From JAIVGV01 sp035295985 (GTDB lineage Bacteria > Acidobacteriota > Blastocatellia > Pyrinomonadales > Pyrinomonadaceae): a stretch of DNA of 5,326 nucleotides. The translations under genes and the position numbers were made by a program. Positions 1 through 5,326 of this stretch are shown here, piece by piece (within the stretch, counting starts at the first letter, position 1; each line of letters starts with the position of its first letter). The stretch spans positions 1 through 5,326 of the forward strand of contig DATHBT010000270.1 in assembly GCA_035295985.1 (NCBI GenBank), read 5' to 3'. Below the pieces are notes generated by a model. The model was not told the DNA's origin. It searched no databases and was given only the letters and a program-made list of their open reading frames with translations.

Positions 1-55
1 AGATTTCGGTTTCTTTCCCGCCACCCGCCACGGTTTACTGTTTACGGCTCTTCAG

Positions 56-427
56 TTACCAGCGCGGCTCGCGGTCACGTCCACCGCCGCCGCCGCCGTA
101 GCCGCCGCCACCGCCGTAGCCGCCACGGCCTCCACCGCCGCCGCCGTAACCGCCGCGGCCTCCGCCACCGCCGCCCTCGGCGCGCGGACGCGCCTCGTTA
201 ACGGTCAGCGGCCGGCCCTGGTAGTCCTTGCCGTTGAACTGCTCGACGGCGGCCGTCGCGCCCTCCTGCGTCGCCATCTCGACGAAGCCGAAGCCGCGCG
301 AGCGGCCCGTCTCGCGGTCGGTCACGACCGAGGCGTTCTCGACCTCGCCGGCCGCCGAAAACAGTTCCTGCAAATCCTCGCCCGTCACGCGGAAGGGCAG
401 GTTCCCAACGTAAAGTCTCGTTGCCAT
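56..427 (-). CDS. RRM-domain RNA-binding protein with RGG/glycine-rich tail
   Basis: This 123-aa protein has a single RNA recognition motif and a Gly-rich tail, the layout of the small bacterial and cyanobacterial Rbp proteins. Those proteins bind single-stranded RNA in the cytoplasm and are often linked to cold or stress adaptation. RNP2 is LYVGNL (residues 5-10) and RNP1 is RGFGFVEM (44-51), with both aromatic RNA-stacking positions present (Tyr6; Phe46 and Phe48). The RRM ends near residue 80. Residues 85-116 are almost entirely Gly with RGGY units at 91-94 and 101-104, which resemble eukaryotic RGG boxes and would add nonspecific RNA affinity. The protein ends in a charged REPRW. The ATG is supported by AAAGGA nine bases upstream and by the RRM beginning at residue 3. 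The stop is TAA, and no terminator is visible in the 55 bases left of it. It is divergent from the kinase and probably unrelated to it. The family call is firm; the RNA target is unknown. Confidence 0.95.
   Translation of the reverse strand: MATRLYVGNLPFRVTGEDLQELFSAAGEVENASVVTDRETGRSRGFGFVEMATQEGATAAVEQFNGKDYQGRPLTVNEARPRAEGGGGGGRGGYGGGGGGRGGYGGGGGYGGGGGGRDREPRW
98..175 (-). repeat. 30-nt in-frame tandem repeat coding the Gly-rich RGG tail
   Basis: Positions 116-145 and 146-175 are adjacent 30-nt copies matching at 26 of 30 bases, and 98-115 is a partial third copy. Each starts at a Tyr codon (gta on the plus strand) and the unit encodes RGGY plus a Gly run. All four differences between the full copies are synonymous (Gly GGC/GGT and Arg CGT/CGC), so the peptide is kept while the DNA has drifted. 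The expansion probably arose by slippage or unequal recombination. Confidence 0.8.
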
Positions 428-436
428 TTCCTAAGT

Positions 437-442
437 TCCTTT
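437..442 (-). promoter_or_regulatory. ribosome binding site of the RRM gene
   Basis: Read on the minus strand, AAAGGA ends nine bases before the ATG at 427. This is a good Shine-Dalgarno match at normal spacing and fixes the start. A second purine stretch (TAGGAA) touches the ATG and is too close to serve. Confidence 0.6.
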
Positions 443-644
443 TCTCTGAGGAGGAAGCGCGGGCGTGTTGCTGCTTACAGGGAGGCAGTCTGGTGGGGCT
501 GTTCTCTGGAAGCCTTCTTCGGCGACTTGCGCCCGGTGCTCTAACAGTCTCAACTAACTGGCGAGAGCGTCTCCTGACCTGACCTAACCGACCTCGCTCT
601 CTCTTCAGCCGAACCGGGTCGCCGAGCCTTCGCGTCACGGGCAG

Positions 645-665
645 GCGCGTCAGGCGCTGACGCGC
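645..665. repeat. perfect 8-bp inverted repeat (hairpin or operator)
   Basis: GCGCGTCA (645-652) and TGACGCGC (658-665) are exact reverse complements around a 5-nt GGCGC spacer. Neither side is followed by a T-run, so it is not an intrinsic terminator. It lies 218 nt upstream of the RRM start and 271 nt upstream of the kinase start. It could be a repressor operator or a structured 5' leader element. Function is inferred only from position and symmetry. Confidence 0.5.
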
Positions 666-757
666 GAGAGCAGGGAGCCTGAACGGCGAAAAGTATGCCC
701 GCAAACAGGGGGCGAACGCAAGGACTTTGTTGCGCGCGGCGCGGGCGCGGATTGCCC

Positions 758-786
758 TTGAAAAGCGCCACCTTTTGGCGCAGAAT
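758..786 (+). promoter_or_regulatory. candidate sigma70-type promoter of the kinase operon with internal dyad
   Basis: TTGAAA (758-763, five of six to the -35 consensus) is separated by exactly 17 bases from CAGAAT (781-786, four of six to the -10 consensus). The spacer and the first base of the -10 carry a 6-bp inverted repeat, GCGCCA (765-770) and TGGCGC (776-781), around CCTTT. A repressor there would block the polymerase, although the dyad may be coincidental. Transcription would start near 793, leaving a leader of about 140 nt before the kinase ATG. This is the best match I found by eye; no start site is proven. Confidence 0.35.
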
Positions 787-935
787 ACGCGCGTTAGAGA
801 TCGAGAGCCACGACGACACACCCGGCCGGCCGCGCCGAGGGCTTCGGGCGCGGTCGCTGACATTTCCCACGAACCTCGTCCCCGCGACGGCGCGACGTAA
901 GTCTTCCGAGGTCGCAAAGGCCACCGCCCCCGAAC

Positions 936-3900
936 ATGATCGGCCACACCATCTCCCATTACCGCATCATATCCCGGCTCGGCGAGGGCGGCATGGGCGC
1001 GGTTTACGCGGCCGAAGACACGAGGCTCGGCCGCAAAGTTGCCATCAAAATCCCGCGCGAGCGCGCCGGCGCCGACAACTCCTTCCACGCGCGCTTCCTG
1101 CGCGAGGCCCGCTCCATCTCGCAGCTCTCGCACCCGAACATCGCCACCCTCCACGACTACGGCGAGACCGAGGACGGCCACCCCTTCATCGTCATGGAGC
1201 TGGTCGAGGGGCGCGAGCTGGGCGACCTGCTGCTTGAGGGCGGGCTGACCCTGGCGCGCGCCGTCGAGATCGTCTGCGAGGTCGGCGACGCCCTCGCGGA
1301 GGCGCACCTGTGCGGCGTCGTCCACCGCGACATCAAGCCGTCGAACGTCGTCGTCAACTCGCGCGGCGCGGTCAAGGTCTTGGACTTCGGGCTGGCAAAG
1401 CTCATGTCCGAGGGGCAGCACGCGGCCTCCACGCCCGAGGCCCAGACGCTGATGAAGTTCCAGACGCGCAGCGACGTGATGGTCGGCACGCCGCTCTACC
1501 TCTCGCCCGAGCAGGCGAAGGGCGGCGACGTGGATCCGCGCAGCGACCTGTTCGCGCTCGGCGCGGTGCTCTACGAGTGCCTGACCGGGCAGCCCGCCTT
1601 CTCCGGCGCGACCGTGATGGAGATCGCCGCGCAGATCATCCACGTCAACCCGCCGCCGCCCTCGTCCCTCAACCCGGCCGTGCCCGCCGAGCTTGATCGC
1701 GTCGCTTCGAAGGCGCTCGCCAAGCGCCCGGAGGATCGCTACCAGTCGGCCCGCGAGATGGTCGAAGAGTTGCGCCGCGTCCGCGCGCTGCTCCCCGCGA
1801 ACGGGAGCGCGCCCGCCGCCGCGCCGCACGCGGCGCGCACGCAGGTGATGGCCCCGCAGCCCTCGACGCAGGCGCGCGCCTCCGCGCTCCTGACGCTCTC
1901 GGAGAACCTGCGCCGGCCGCGCCTGTCGGTAGCCGCCGTCGTCGCCGTCGTCGCCGTCGTCCTCGGGGGGGTCTGGGTCGCCGCCAAGATGCTGCGGCCG
2001 ACCGCGCACAAGCCCTCGCCCGAGGCCGAGCGGCTGGCCGAGACGGGCGCCGACTACCTGCGCGAGGGCGCGTTCTGGCACGCCGGCAAGACGCTCCAGC
2101 GCGCCGTCGAGGCGGACGACCGCTACGCGCTCGCGCACGCGCGCCTGGCCGAGGCGCTGATGGAGCAGGACTACACCGACCGCGCCACCGAGGTGCTGCT
2201 GCGCGTCCGCCAACTCGTGCCCGACCCGTCCGTCCTGCCCGAGCGCGACCGCCTCTACCTCGACGCCGTGACTTCTACGGCCACGCGCGACTTCTCGGCG
2301 GCCGTCGCCGCCTACGAGCAGATCGCGCGCCGCTGGCCCGAGGCGGCCGCGGCCCACGTCGATCTCGGCCGGGCCTACGAGCGGCGCGAGCTGACGGGCG
2401 ACCTCAAGCGCGCGACCGCAGCCTACCTCGAAGCGACGCGCCGCGAGCAGCAGTACGCCACGGCCTACCTGCGGGTCGCCAACCTCTACGCGCGCCAGCA
2501 TGAGTATGACAGCGCTGCCGCCGCATTCGATCGGGCCGAGGCAATCTACCGCGCGCGCGGCTTGGCCGAGGGCCGGGCCGAAGTCCTCTACCGCCGCGGC
2601 ATCATGCTCCGCAACCGCAGCCTGCCGGCCGATGCCCGCGCGCAGCTCCAGCAGGCGCTTGAGATCGCGCGCACGAACGACTACGACGCCAAGCAGATCA
2701 GCGTGCTGCTGCAACTGAGCGCCGTCGCGACGAACGAGGATGACCCGGAGCGCGCCGCGGCCTACGCCAGGGAAGCGGTCGAGCTGGCGCAGGCCAACGG
2801 GCTGGTCAACCTCGTCGCGCTCGGCTCCGTCGATCTCGGCATCACCTATTACGGAGCGGGCAAGTACGCCGAGGCCCAGAAGTACTTCAGTCTCGGCCTC
2901 GAATTCGCGCGGCGCAGCCGCGCCCAACGCACCGAGGCGAAGGCGCTAGGCAACTGGGGCAGCATGCTCATCCACACGGGTAAGACGGACGAGGGCGTGC
3001 GCCTCGTCGAGCAGGCCCTCACCTTCTACCAGTCGCGCGGCTACCGCTCCGAGACCTCGGGTGCGCTCTTGGCCCTGGCGCGGGCCAAGCGCCAGAAGGG
3101 TAGCTACAACGAATCCCTCGCCGCCTACGAGCAGCAACTCCAGATAGCGGAGCAGGTCAACGACCCGTCGCATGCGGCACTCCTCCACAACGAGATGGCC
3201 GTCACCCTCAGCCGCCAGGGGCGCTACGTCGAGGCGCTGCGCCGCTACGAGAAGAGCTACGAGATCGACCGGTCGCTCGGCAACCGCCTGCGACTCCCCC
3301 ACACGCTGCTCAGCCGCGCCGACATGCTCGCCCAGCTCGGCCGCCAGGACGGCGCCCGCGCCCTGCTCGGCGAACTGTCTCTCGACTCCCTCGGCCAAGA
3401 CCTCGCGGCCGAGAAGCACCTGATCGCCGCCGTGATCGCGCTGAGTGAACGCCGCTTCCCCGACGCGAAGGCGGAAGCCGGGCGCTCGCTGTCGCTCGTC
3501 GGCGAGGCGAACAAGAAACTCATGGCGCGGGTGAAGATCGTCGCGGCGCTCGCCGCGGCTTACGCGGGCGGGGGGGGCGCGGCGAGGGCGCTCTGCGAGG
3601 CGGCGCTCGCCGCGGCGCGCGAGACGGGCGACCCGTGGCTCATCCTGAACGCGCAGCTCGCCGCGGCGCAGGTGCTCCTCGAAGCAGGCGACGCGGCGGG
3701 GGCACTCGCGGCGGCGCGCGAGGCGCAGCCCGGCTTCGAGCGCGCGGGCGACCGCGAATCGGAGTGGCGGGCCTGGCTCGTCGCGGCGCGCGCCAGCCAG
3801 CGTTTGGGTGACGCCGACGCCGCGCGCGAGATGGCCGGGCGTTCGGCCCGCGCGCTCGCCGAGGTTCAGCAGGCGTGGGGGGCGGAGTTCTTTGACACCT

Positions 3901-3974
3901 ACCAAGCGAGACCGGACGTGCAACTTTTCCGCAAGCAGCTCGCAGAGCTGTCGCCCGCGGATCGTGCCGCCTGA
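936..3974 (+). CDS. membrane Ser/Thr protein kinase with C-terminal TPR domain
   Basis: This is a 1012-aa Hanks-type kinase that transfers ATP phosphate to Ser/Thr. The catalytic domain covers about residues 9-285: Gly loop GEGGMG (16-21), ATP lysine K38 in VAIK, helix-C E57, HRDIKPSN with D132, K134 and N137, DFG at 150-152, GTPLYLSPE (184-192), D204 and R268. All key residues are intact and it is an RD kinase. The activation segment is long, with an insert at about 156-180 rich in Ser/Thr. A Pro/Ala linker (286-325) leads to one transmembrane helix (about 329-352). TPR-like helical repeats then run from about 362 to 975, becoming Ala-rich after 865. Basic residues RRPR before the helix favour a cytoplasmic kinase and an exported TPR sensor or scaffold. 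The ATG gives the MIGxTISHYRI opening usual in acidobacterial kinases, but the best purine run (AAAGG, 916-920) is 15 nt away, so initiation looks weak. It heads an operon with the 73-aa gene. The signal and substrates are unknown. Confidence 0.95.
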   Translation: MIGHTISHYRIISRLGEGGMGAVYAAEDTRLGRKVAIKIPRERAGADNSFHARFLREARSISQLSHPNIATLHDYGETEDGHPFIVMELVEGRELGDLLLEGGLTLARAVEIVCEVGDALAEAHLCGVVHRDIKPSNVVVNSRGAVKVLDFGLAKLMSEGQHAASTPEAQTLMKFQTRSDVMVGTPLYLSPEQAKGGDVDPRSDLFALGAVLYECLTGQPAFSGATVMEIAAQIIHVNPPPPSSLNPAVPAELDRVASKALAKRPEDRYQSAREMVEELRRVRALLPANGSAPAAAPHAARTQVMAPQPSTQARASALLTLSENLRRPRLSVAAVVAVVAVVLGGVWVAAKMLRPTAHKPSPEAERLAETGADYLREGAFWHAGKTLQRAVEADDRYALAHARLAEALMEQDYTDRATEVLLRVRQLVPDPSVLPERDRLYLDAVTSTATRDFSAAVAAYEQIARRWPEAAAAHVDLGRAYERRELTGDLKRATAAYLEATRREQQYATAYLRVANLYARQHEYDSAAAAFDRAEAIYRARGLAEGRAEVLYRRGIMLRNRSLPADARAQLQQALEIARTNDYDAKQISVLLQLSAVATNEDDPERAAAYAREAVELAQANGLVNLVALGSVDLGITYYGAGKYAEAQKYFSLGLEFARRSRAQRTEAKALGNWGSMLIHTGKTDEGVRLVEQALTFYQSRGYRSETSGALLALARAKRQKGSYNESLAAYEQQLQIAEQVNDPSHAALLHNEMAVTLSRQGRYVEALRRYEKSYEIDRSLGNRLRLPHTLLSRADMLAQLGRQDGARALLGELSLDSLGQDLAAEKHLIAAVIALSERRFPDAKAEAGRSLSLVGEANKKLMARVKIVAALAAAYAGGGGAARALCEAALAAARETGDPWLILNAQLAAAQVLLEAGDAAGALAAAREAQPGFERAGDRESEWRAWLVAARASQRLGDADAAREMAGRSARALAEVQQAWGAEFFDTYQARPDVQLFRKQLAELSPADRAA
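1935..1961 (+). repeat. three perfect 9-nt tandem repeats coding the kinase transmembrane core
   Basis: GCCGTCGTC occurs three times in a row, in frame, and encodes AVV-AVV-AVV (residues 334-342), the core of the only membrane helix of the kinase. A run of seven G (1965-1971) follows directly. Repeat slippage would change helix length by three residues. A one-base slip in the G run would instead cut off the TPR domain. Confidence 0.75.
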
Positions 3975-4004
3975 GCCTCACATTTGTCCGTCACAGACAC
4001 CGAG

Positions 4005-4011
4005 AAGGAGG
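4005..4011 (+). promoter_or_regulatory. strong Shine-Dalgarno of the 73-aa gene
   Basis: AAGGAGG ends seven bases before the ATG at 4019, an almost ideal ribosome binding site. It contrasts with the weak site of the kinase just upstream, so from one transcript the small protein should be made in large excess. It also settles that the short open frame is a real gene. Confidence 0.85.
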
Positions 4012-4018
4012 AAGCGAG

Positions 4019-4240
4019 ATGAGCAACGGAAATCCCGGCGAAGTGCCGATCATCATCCAGGGCGGCAATTCGGTTGACGTGGAGGTGCCCAGCAAGTTCA
4101 AAGAGAACGGATCGGGCAAGCAGGGGGGCAAGTTCAGGAACCCCAATCAAAACCTCATCAGCCTCACCATCGACGGCGGCGAGCCGATCGCGTTGCAGGC
4201 TAATTCGAGGATCGAGATCACGTACGGCACGCGGAGCTAG
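4019..4240 (+). CDS. small beta-rich protein of unknown function, second gene of the kinase operon
   Basis: I do not recognise this 73-aa protein. It has no signal peptide, membrane segment, Cys, Trp or His, and its charge is balanced (7 acidic, 7 basic). Alternating hydrophobic stretches VPIIIQ (9-14), VDVEV (19-23), LISLTID (46-52) and RIEITY (64-69) suggest a small all-beta fold. A flexible Gly/Asn/Lys loop (26-45) interrupts it. The ATG follows AAGGAGG at ideal spacing, 44 nt after the kinase stop with no terminator between, so the two are almost surely co-transcribed. A strong terminator follows 44 nt after the stop. My hand count gives about 59% GC, clearly below the roughly 70% of its neighbours. 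That could reflect its Asn/Lys/Ile content, high expression or recent arrival. Context suggests a partner, ligand or substrate of the kinase-TPR protein, but nothing in the sequence proves it. Being a gene is likely; function is open. Confidence 0.8.
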   Translation: MSNGNPGEVPIIIQGGNSVDVEVPSKFKENGSGKQGGKFRNPNQNLISLTIDGGEPIALQANSRIEITYGTRS

Positions 4241-4284
4241 GGGCGGTCGAAGTATTAGCCTGGACTTCGCGTTCGGAGCGGACT

Positions 4285-4332
4285 GCCGCGGCGCAGGCGA
4301 TCACTCGTGGTCGCCTGCGCCGCGCCCTTTTT
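4285..4332 (+). terminator. strong intrinsic terminator of the kinase operon
   Basis: Positions 4287-4300 pair perfectly with 4311-4324 (14 bp, almost all G-C). The apex can extend by a wobble pair and two more pairs to a CTCG tetraloop (4304-4307). The stem is followed by CCC and five T (4328-4332), giving Rho-independent termination on the plus strand. On the minus strand no T-run follows, so it acts in one direction by this criterion. It overlaps the end of the converging gene, whose stop codon (4301-4303) lies at the apex. Confidence 0.88.
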
Positions 4333-5326
4333 CGTAGAGGCGGACGAGGCGCGCGAACTCGCGGGCCGGCTCGCCTTCGCCGAGCGACGCGCCTTCGGGG
4401 TCGCGGCCGTTCGCGCGTCGTGCGCGTCGCTCGGCGAAGGCGGCCTCGCCAGCGTGGGCGAGCCACCAGAGCGTGCCGCGCGCGCCGAGGTGTTCGCGCA
4501 CGCGCTGGATGAGCCGCGGGTAGAGTTTGAGCGTGCGCGCGAGCAGGCTCTTCAAGGCCGCGAAGCTCAGGCTGTCGCGGAACAGCTCGCGGCGCACGCG
4601 CTCGTCCAGGTCGTGGAGCGCGGCCATCACGGCGTTCAGGGTCTCGTTAACGTTCGACGGATCGCCCTGCGGCGCGGGGCGCAGAAACTCCGCCAGCCCC
4701 GCGGCCTGCGCGGAGCGCGGCACGTCCTGCTTGCCGATCTCCGAGAGCGAGCGCCCGTCCAGAAGATCGGCCGCGAGGGCGAGTTCGACGAGCTGCGCCG
4801 ACTCGCCCAGGCCCCGCAGTTGCGCGCCGAAGCCGGAGACGGCGAGCGGGTTCGCGCGGTCGGCCGCGTCGCACGCCACCAGCACGCGCTCAGCCGCCGC
4901 CGCTCCCGCGCGGCGCGACTTCCAGCCCGCGGCGGGGCGCGACGCGGCGGCGTGGCCGTAGAGCGGGCGCACCACCTGCCAGTGCGCGCCCGCGCGCTTG
5001 TAGCGCGGCAGCTTCTCGAAGTACTGCTCGAAGAGCGCGAGCAGCGACTTGTCCGCGGGCGAGTCCGTCGAGTCGTAGAAGAAGAGGCGGGTCGAGAACT
5101 CGCCGGCGCGCTCGTCGCGCCCGAAGCCCTCCCAGAGGAGCTGGCGGTGCGCGCTCGCGTCCTCGGTGCTCACGAGCATCTCGCCCACGCCGAAGTCAAC
5201 CGAGTCCGCGCCGCCGCCGCGCGCGAACCCGCGCGCGATTGTCCCTACCGACGGGCGGACGTGCGTGGCCGCGCGCCCGCCGTTCAATTGCCGCGCGACG
5301 GCCGAGTCCGCGCCCGAAGCGTCAAC
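4301..5326 (-). CDS. CruA/CruP-like lycopene cyclase family FAD-dependent protein, 5'-truncated by window edge
   Basis: The frame is open from the right edge to TGA, giving 341 residues without a true start. The TTG at 5287 is internal because the upstream codons read VDASGADSAVARQ, a typical post-FAD-domain strand; the N-terminal Rossmann part lies outside. From memory, landmarks follow CruA/CruP proteins in order (edge numbering): VDASG (1-5), PSVGTIARGF (25-34), LLWEGF (63-68), LFEQYFEKLPRY (98-109), the CDAADRANPLAVSGFGA block (152-168, where relatives read GDxSGxxSPxSFGGFGx), NETLNAVM (227-234), and FRDSLSFAALKSLL (249-262). CruA cyclises lycopene ends; CruP's role in carotenoid metabolism is less settled. 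The Gly-Asp of the flavin loop is Cys-Asp here and the SG/FGG residues differ, so activity may be altered. The last 47 or so residues are Arg/Ala/Gly-rich, beyond the recognisable family part, and carry a 21-bp inverted repeat. The family is fairly sure; the reaction is not. Confidence 0.75.
   Translation of the reverse strand, partial: VDASGADSAVARQLNGGRAATHVRPSVGTIARGFARGGGADSVDFGVGEMLVSTEDASAHRQLLWEGFGRDERAGEFSTRLFFYDSTDSPADKSLLALFEQYFEKLPRYKRAGAHWQVVRPLYGHAAASRPAAGWKSRRAGAAAAERVLVACDAADRANPLAVSGFGAQLRGLGESAQLVELALAADLLDGRSLSEIGKQDVPRSAQAAGLAEFLRPAPQGDPSNVNETLNAVMAALHDLDERVRRELFRDSLSFAALKSLLARTLKLYPRLIQRVREHLGARGTLWWLAHAGEAAFAERRARRANGRDPEGASLGEGEPAREFARLVRLYEKGRGAGDHE
4372..4442. repeat. 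perfect 21-bp inverted repeat in the 3' end of the CruA/CruP-like gene
   Basis: Positions 4372-4392 and 4422-4442 are exact reverse complements over 21 bases, with a 29-nt spacer. They lie within the coding sequence of the tail and encode (minus strand) EAAFAERRA-like residues in one arm and GASLGEG in the other. A hairpin of this strength would form in RNA from either strand. No T-run follows on either side, so it is not a standard terminator. It may be a small mobile palindromic (REP- or MITE-like) unit that inserted in frame, or an RNA stability element. Confidence 0.85.

Larger units (their letters stand above)
428..935. other. 508-nt divergent intergenic region
   Basis: This gap separates the minus-strand RRM gene from the plus-strand kinase gene, so it must contain both promoters. 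I see no believable gene in it: the open frames crossing it are Arg/Pro/Ala-rich, lack good ribosome binding sites and resemble no family. It contains the RRM leader with its ribosome binding site, three copies of GACCT at 576-580, 581-585 and 590-594, the hairpin at 645-665, and a candidate kinase promoter at 758-786. I could not identify a convincing minus-strand promoter for the RRM gene. The region is locally less GC-rich than the genes around 428-560. Confidence 0.7.

Noticed and set aside
98..175. Repeats considered as a possible CRISPR-like array
   Set aside because: The repeats are adjacent with no spacers and are in frame with the Gly-rich tail of the RRM protein.
550..924. 124-codon minus-strand frame in the intergenic region
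   Set aside because: It has no Shine-Dalgarno, an Arg/Ser/Ala/Pro-rich product and no motif. It lies across the likely kinase promoter and hairpin.
695..1237. 180-codon plus-strand frame overlapping the start of the kinase gene
   Set aside because: It overlaps the catalytic Gly loop and ATP-lysine coding region of a clearly real gene in another frame, and its product is an Arg/His/Pro-rich shadow.
198..2927. 909-codon open frame on the minus strand opposite the kinase
   Set aside because: Its codons are exactly in register with the kinase codons, so stops would require sense TTA, CTA or TCA, which GC-rich genes avoid. The product is Arg/Gly/Ala/Val-rich with no domain, and it also crosses the intergenic region and the RRM gene in the wrong frame.
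2946..3923. 325-codon minus-strand open frame opposite the TPR region
   Set aside because: It is in the same codon-register antisense frame, with Arg/Ala/Leu-rich composition, no ribosome binding site and no recognisable family.
4074..4337. 87-codon plus-strand frame overlapping the 73-aa gene
   Set aside because: It has no ribosome binding site, is Arg/Ser/Ala-rich and runs through the terminator hairpin. The 73-aa frame has an ideal Shine-Dalgarno and a structured composition.
4527..4961. 144-codon plus-strand frame opposite the CruA/CruP-like gene
   Set aside because: It is a Ser/Arg/Ala-rich antisense shadow. The minus-strand frame has ordered family landmarks and runs to the window edge.
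5285..5287. TTG as the start of the CruA/CruP-like gene
   Set aside because: The frame stays open for 13 more codons to the edge and those codons read as the expected strand (VDASG), so the gene begins outside the window.

Overview
The window is a GC-rich bacterial stretch of about 70% GC (hand-sampled). It holds four supportable protein genes, one of them cut by the right edge. The best clue to the host is the large kinase. Its N-terminus (MIGHTISHYRI, then a GEGGMG loop), one transmembrane segment and long TPR tail are the usual layout of the expanded Ser/Thr kinase family of Acidobacteriota. I therefore infer an acidobacterium, possibly Blastocatellia. This rests on recalled family style, not on a marker gene.

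Left part (1-427): a small RNA-binding protein on the minus strand, with one RRM domain and an RGG/Gly-rich tail. The tail is built on a 30-nt in-frame repeat. Positions 428-935 are a 508-nt divergent intergenic region with no convincing gene. It holds the RRM gene's leader, a perfect 8-bp hairpin (645-665), and a sigma70-like promoter candidate pointing at the kinase, with a 6-bp dyad between its -35 and -10 (758-786).

Centre (936-4240): a two-gene plus-strand unit. The first gene is a 1012-aa kinase-TM-TPR protein with every catalytic residue intact but only a weak ribosome binding site. It is followed 44 nt later by a 73-aa, beta-rich, cysteine-free protein of unknown function with a near-perfect Shine-Dalgarno. 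A very strong intrinsic terminator (4285-4332) closes the unit.

Right part (4301-5326): a converging minus-strand gene, open at its 5' end at the window edge. It resembles the C-terminal two thirds of CruA/CruP-type (lycopene cyclase family) FAD-dependent proteins. Its stop codon lies in the apical part of the terminator hairpin of the converging unit. Its C-terminal tail, beyond the recognisable family part, contains a perfect 21-bp inverted repeat (4372-4392 and 4422-4442). That repeat is the most striking unexplained structure here.

Functionally I read a membrane signalling kinase with a small co-transcribed partner, flanked by an RNA chaperone-like gene and a carotenoid- or redox-related gene. 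Only the kinase and the small gene look functionally linked. I see no tRNA, rRNA, CRISPR array, transposase or integrase.
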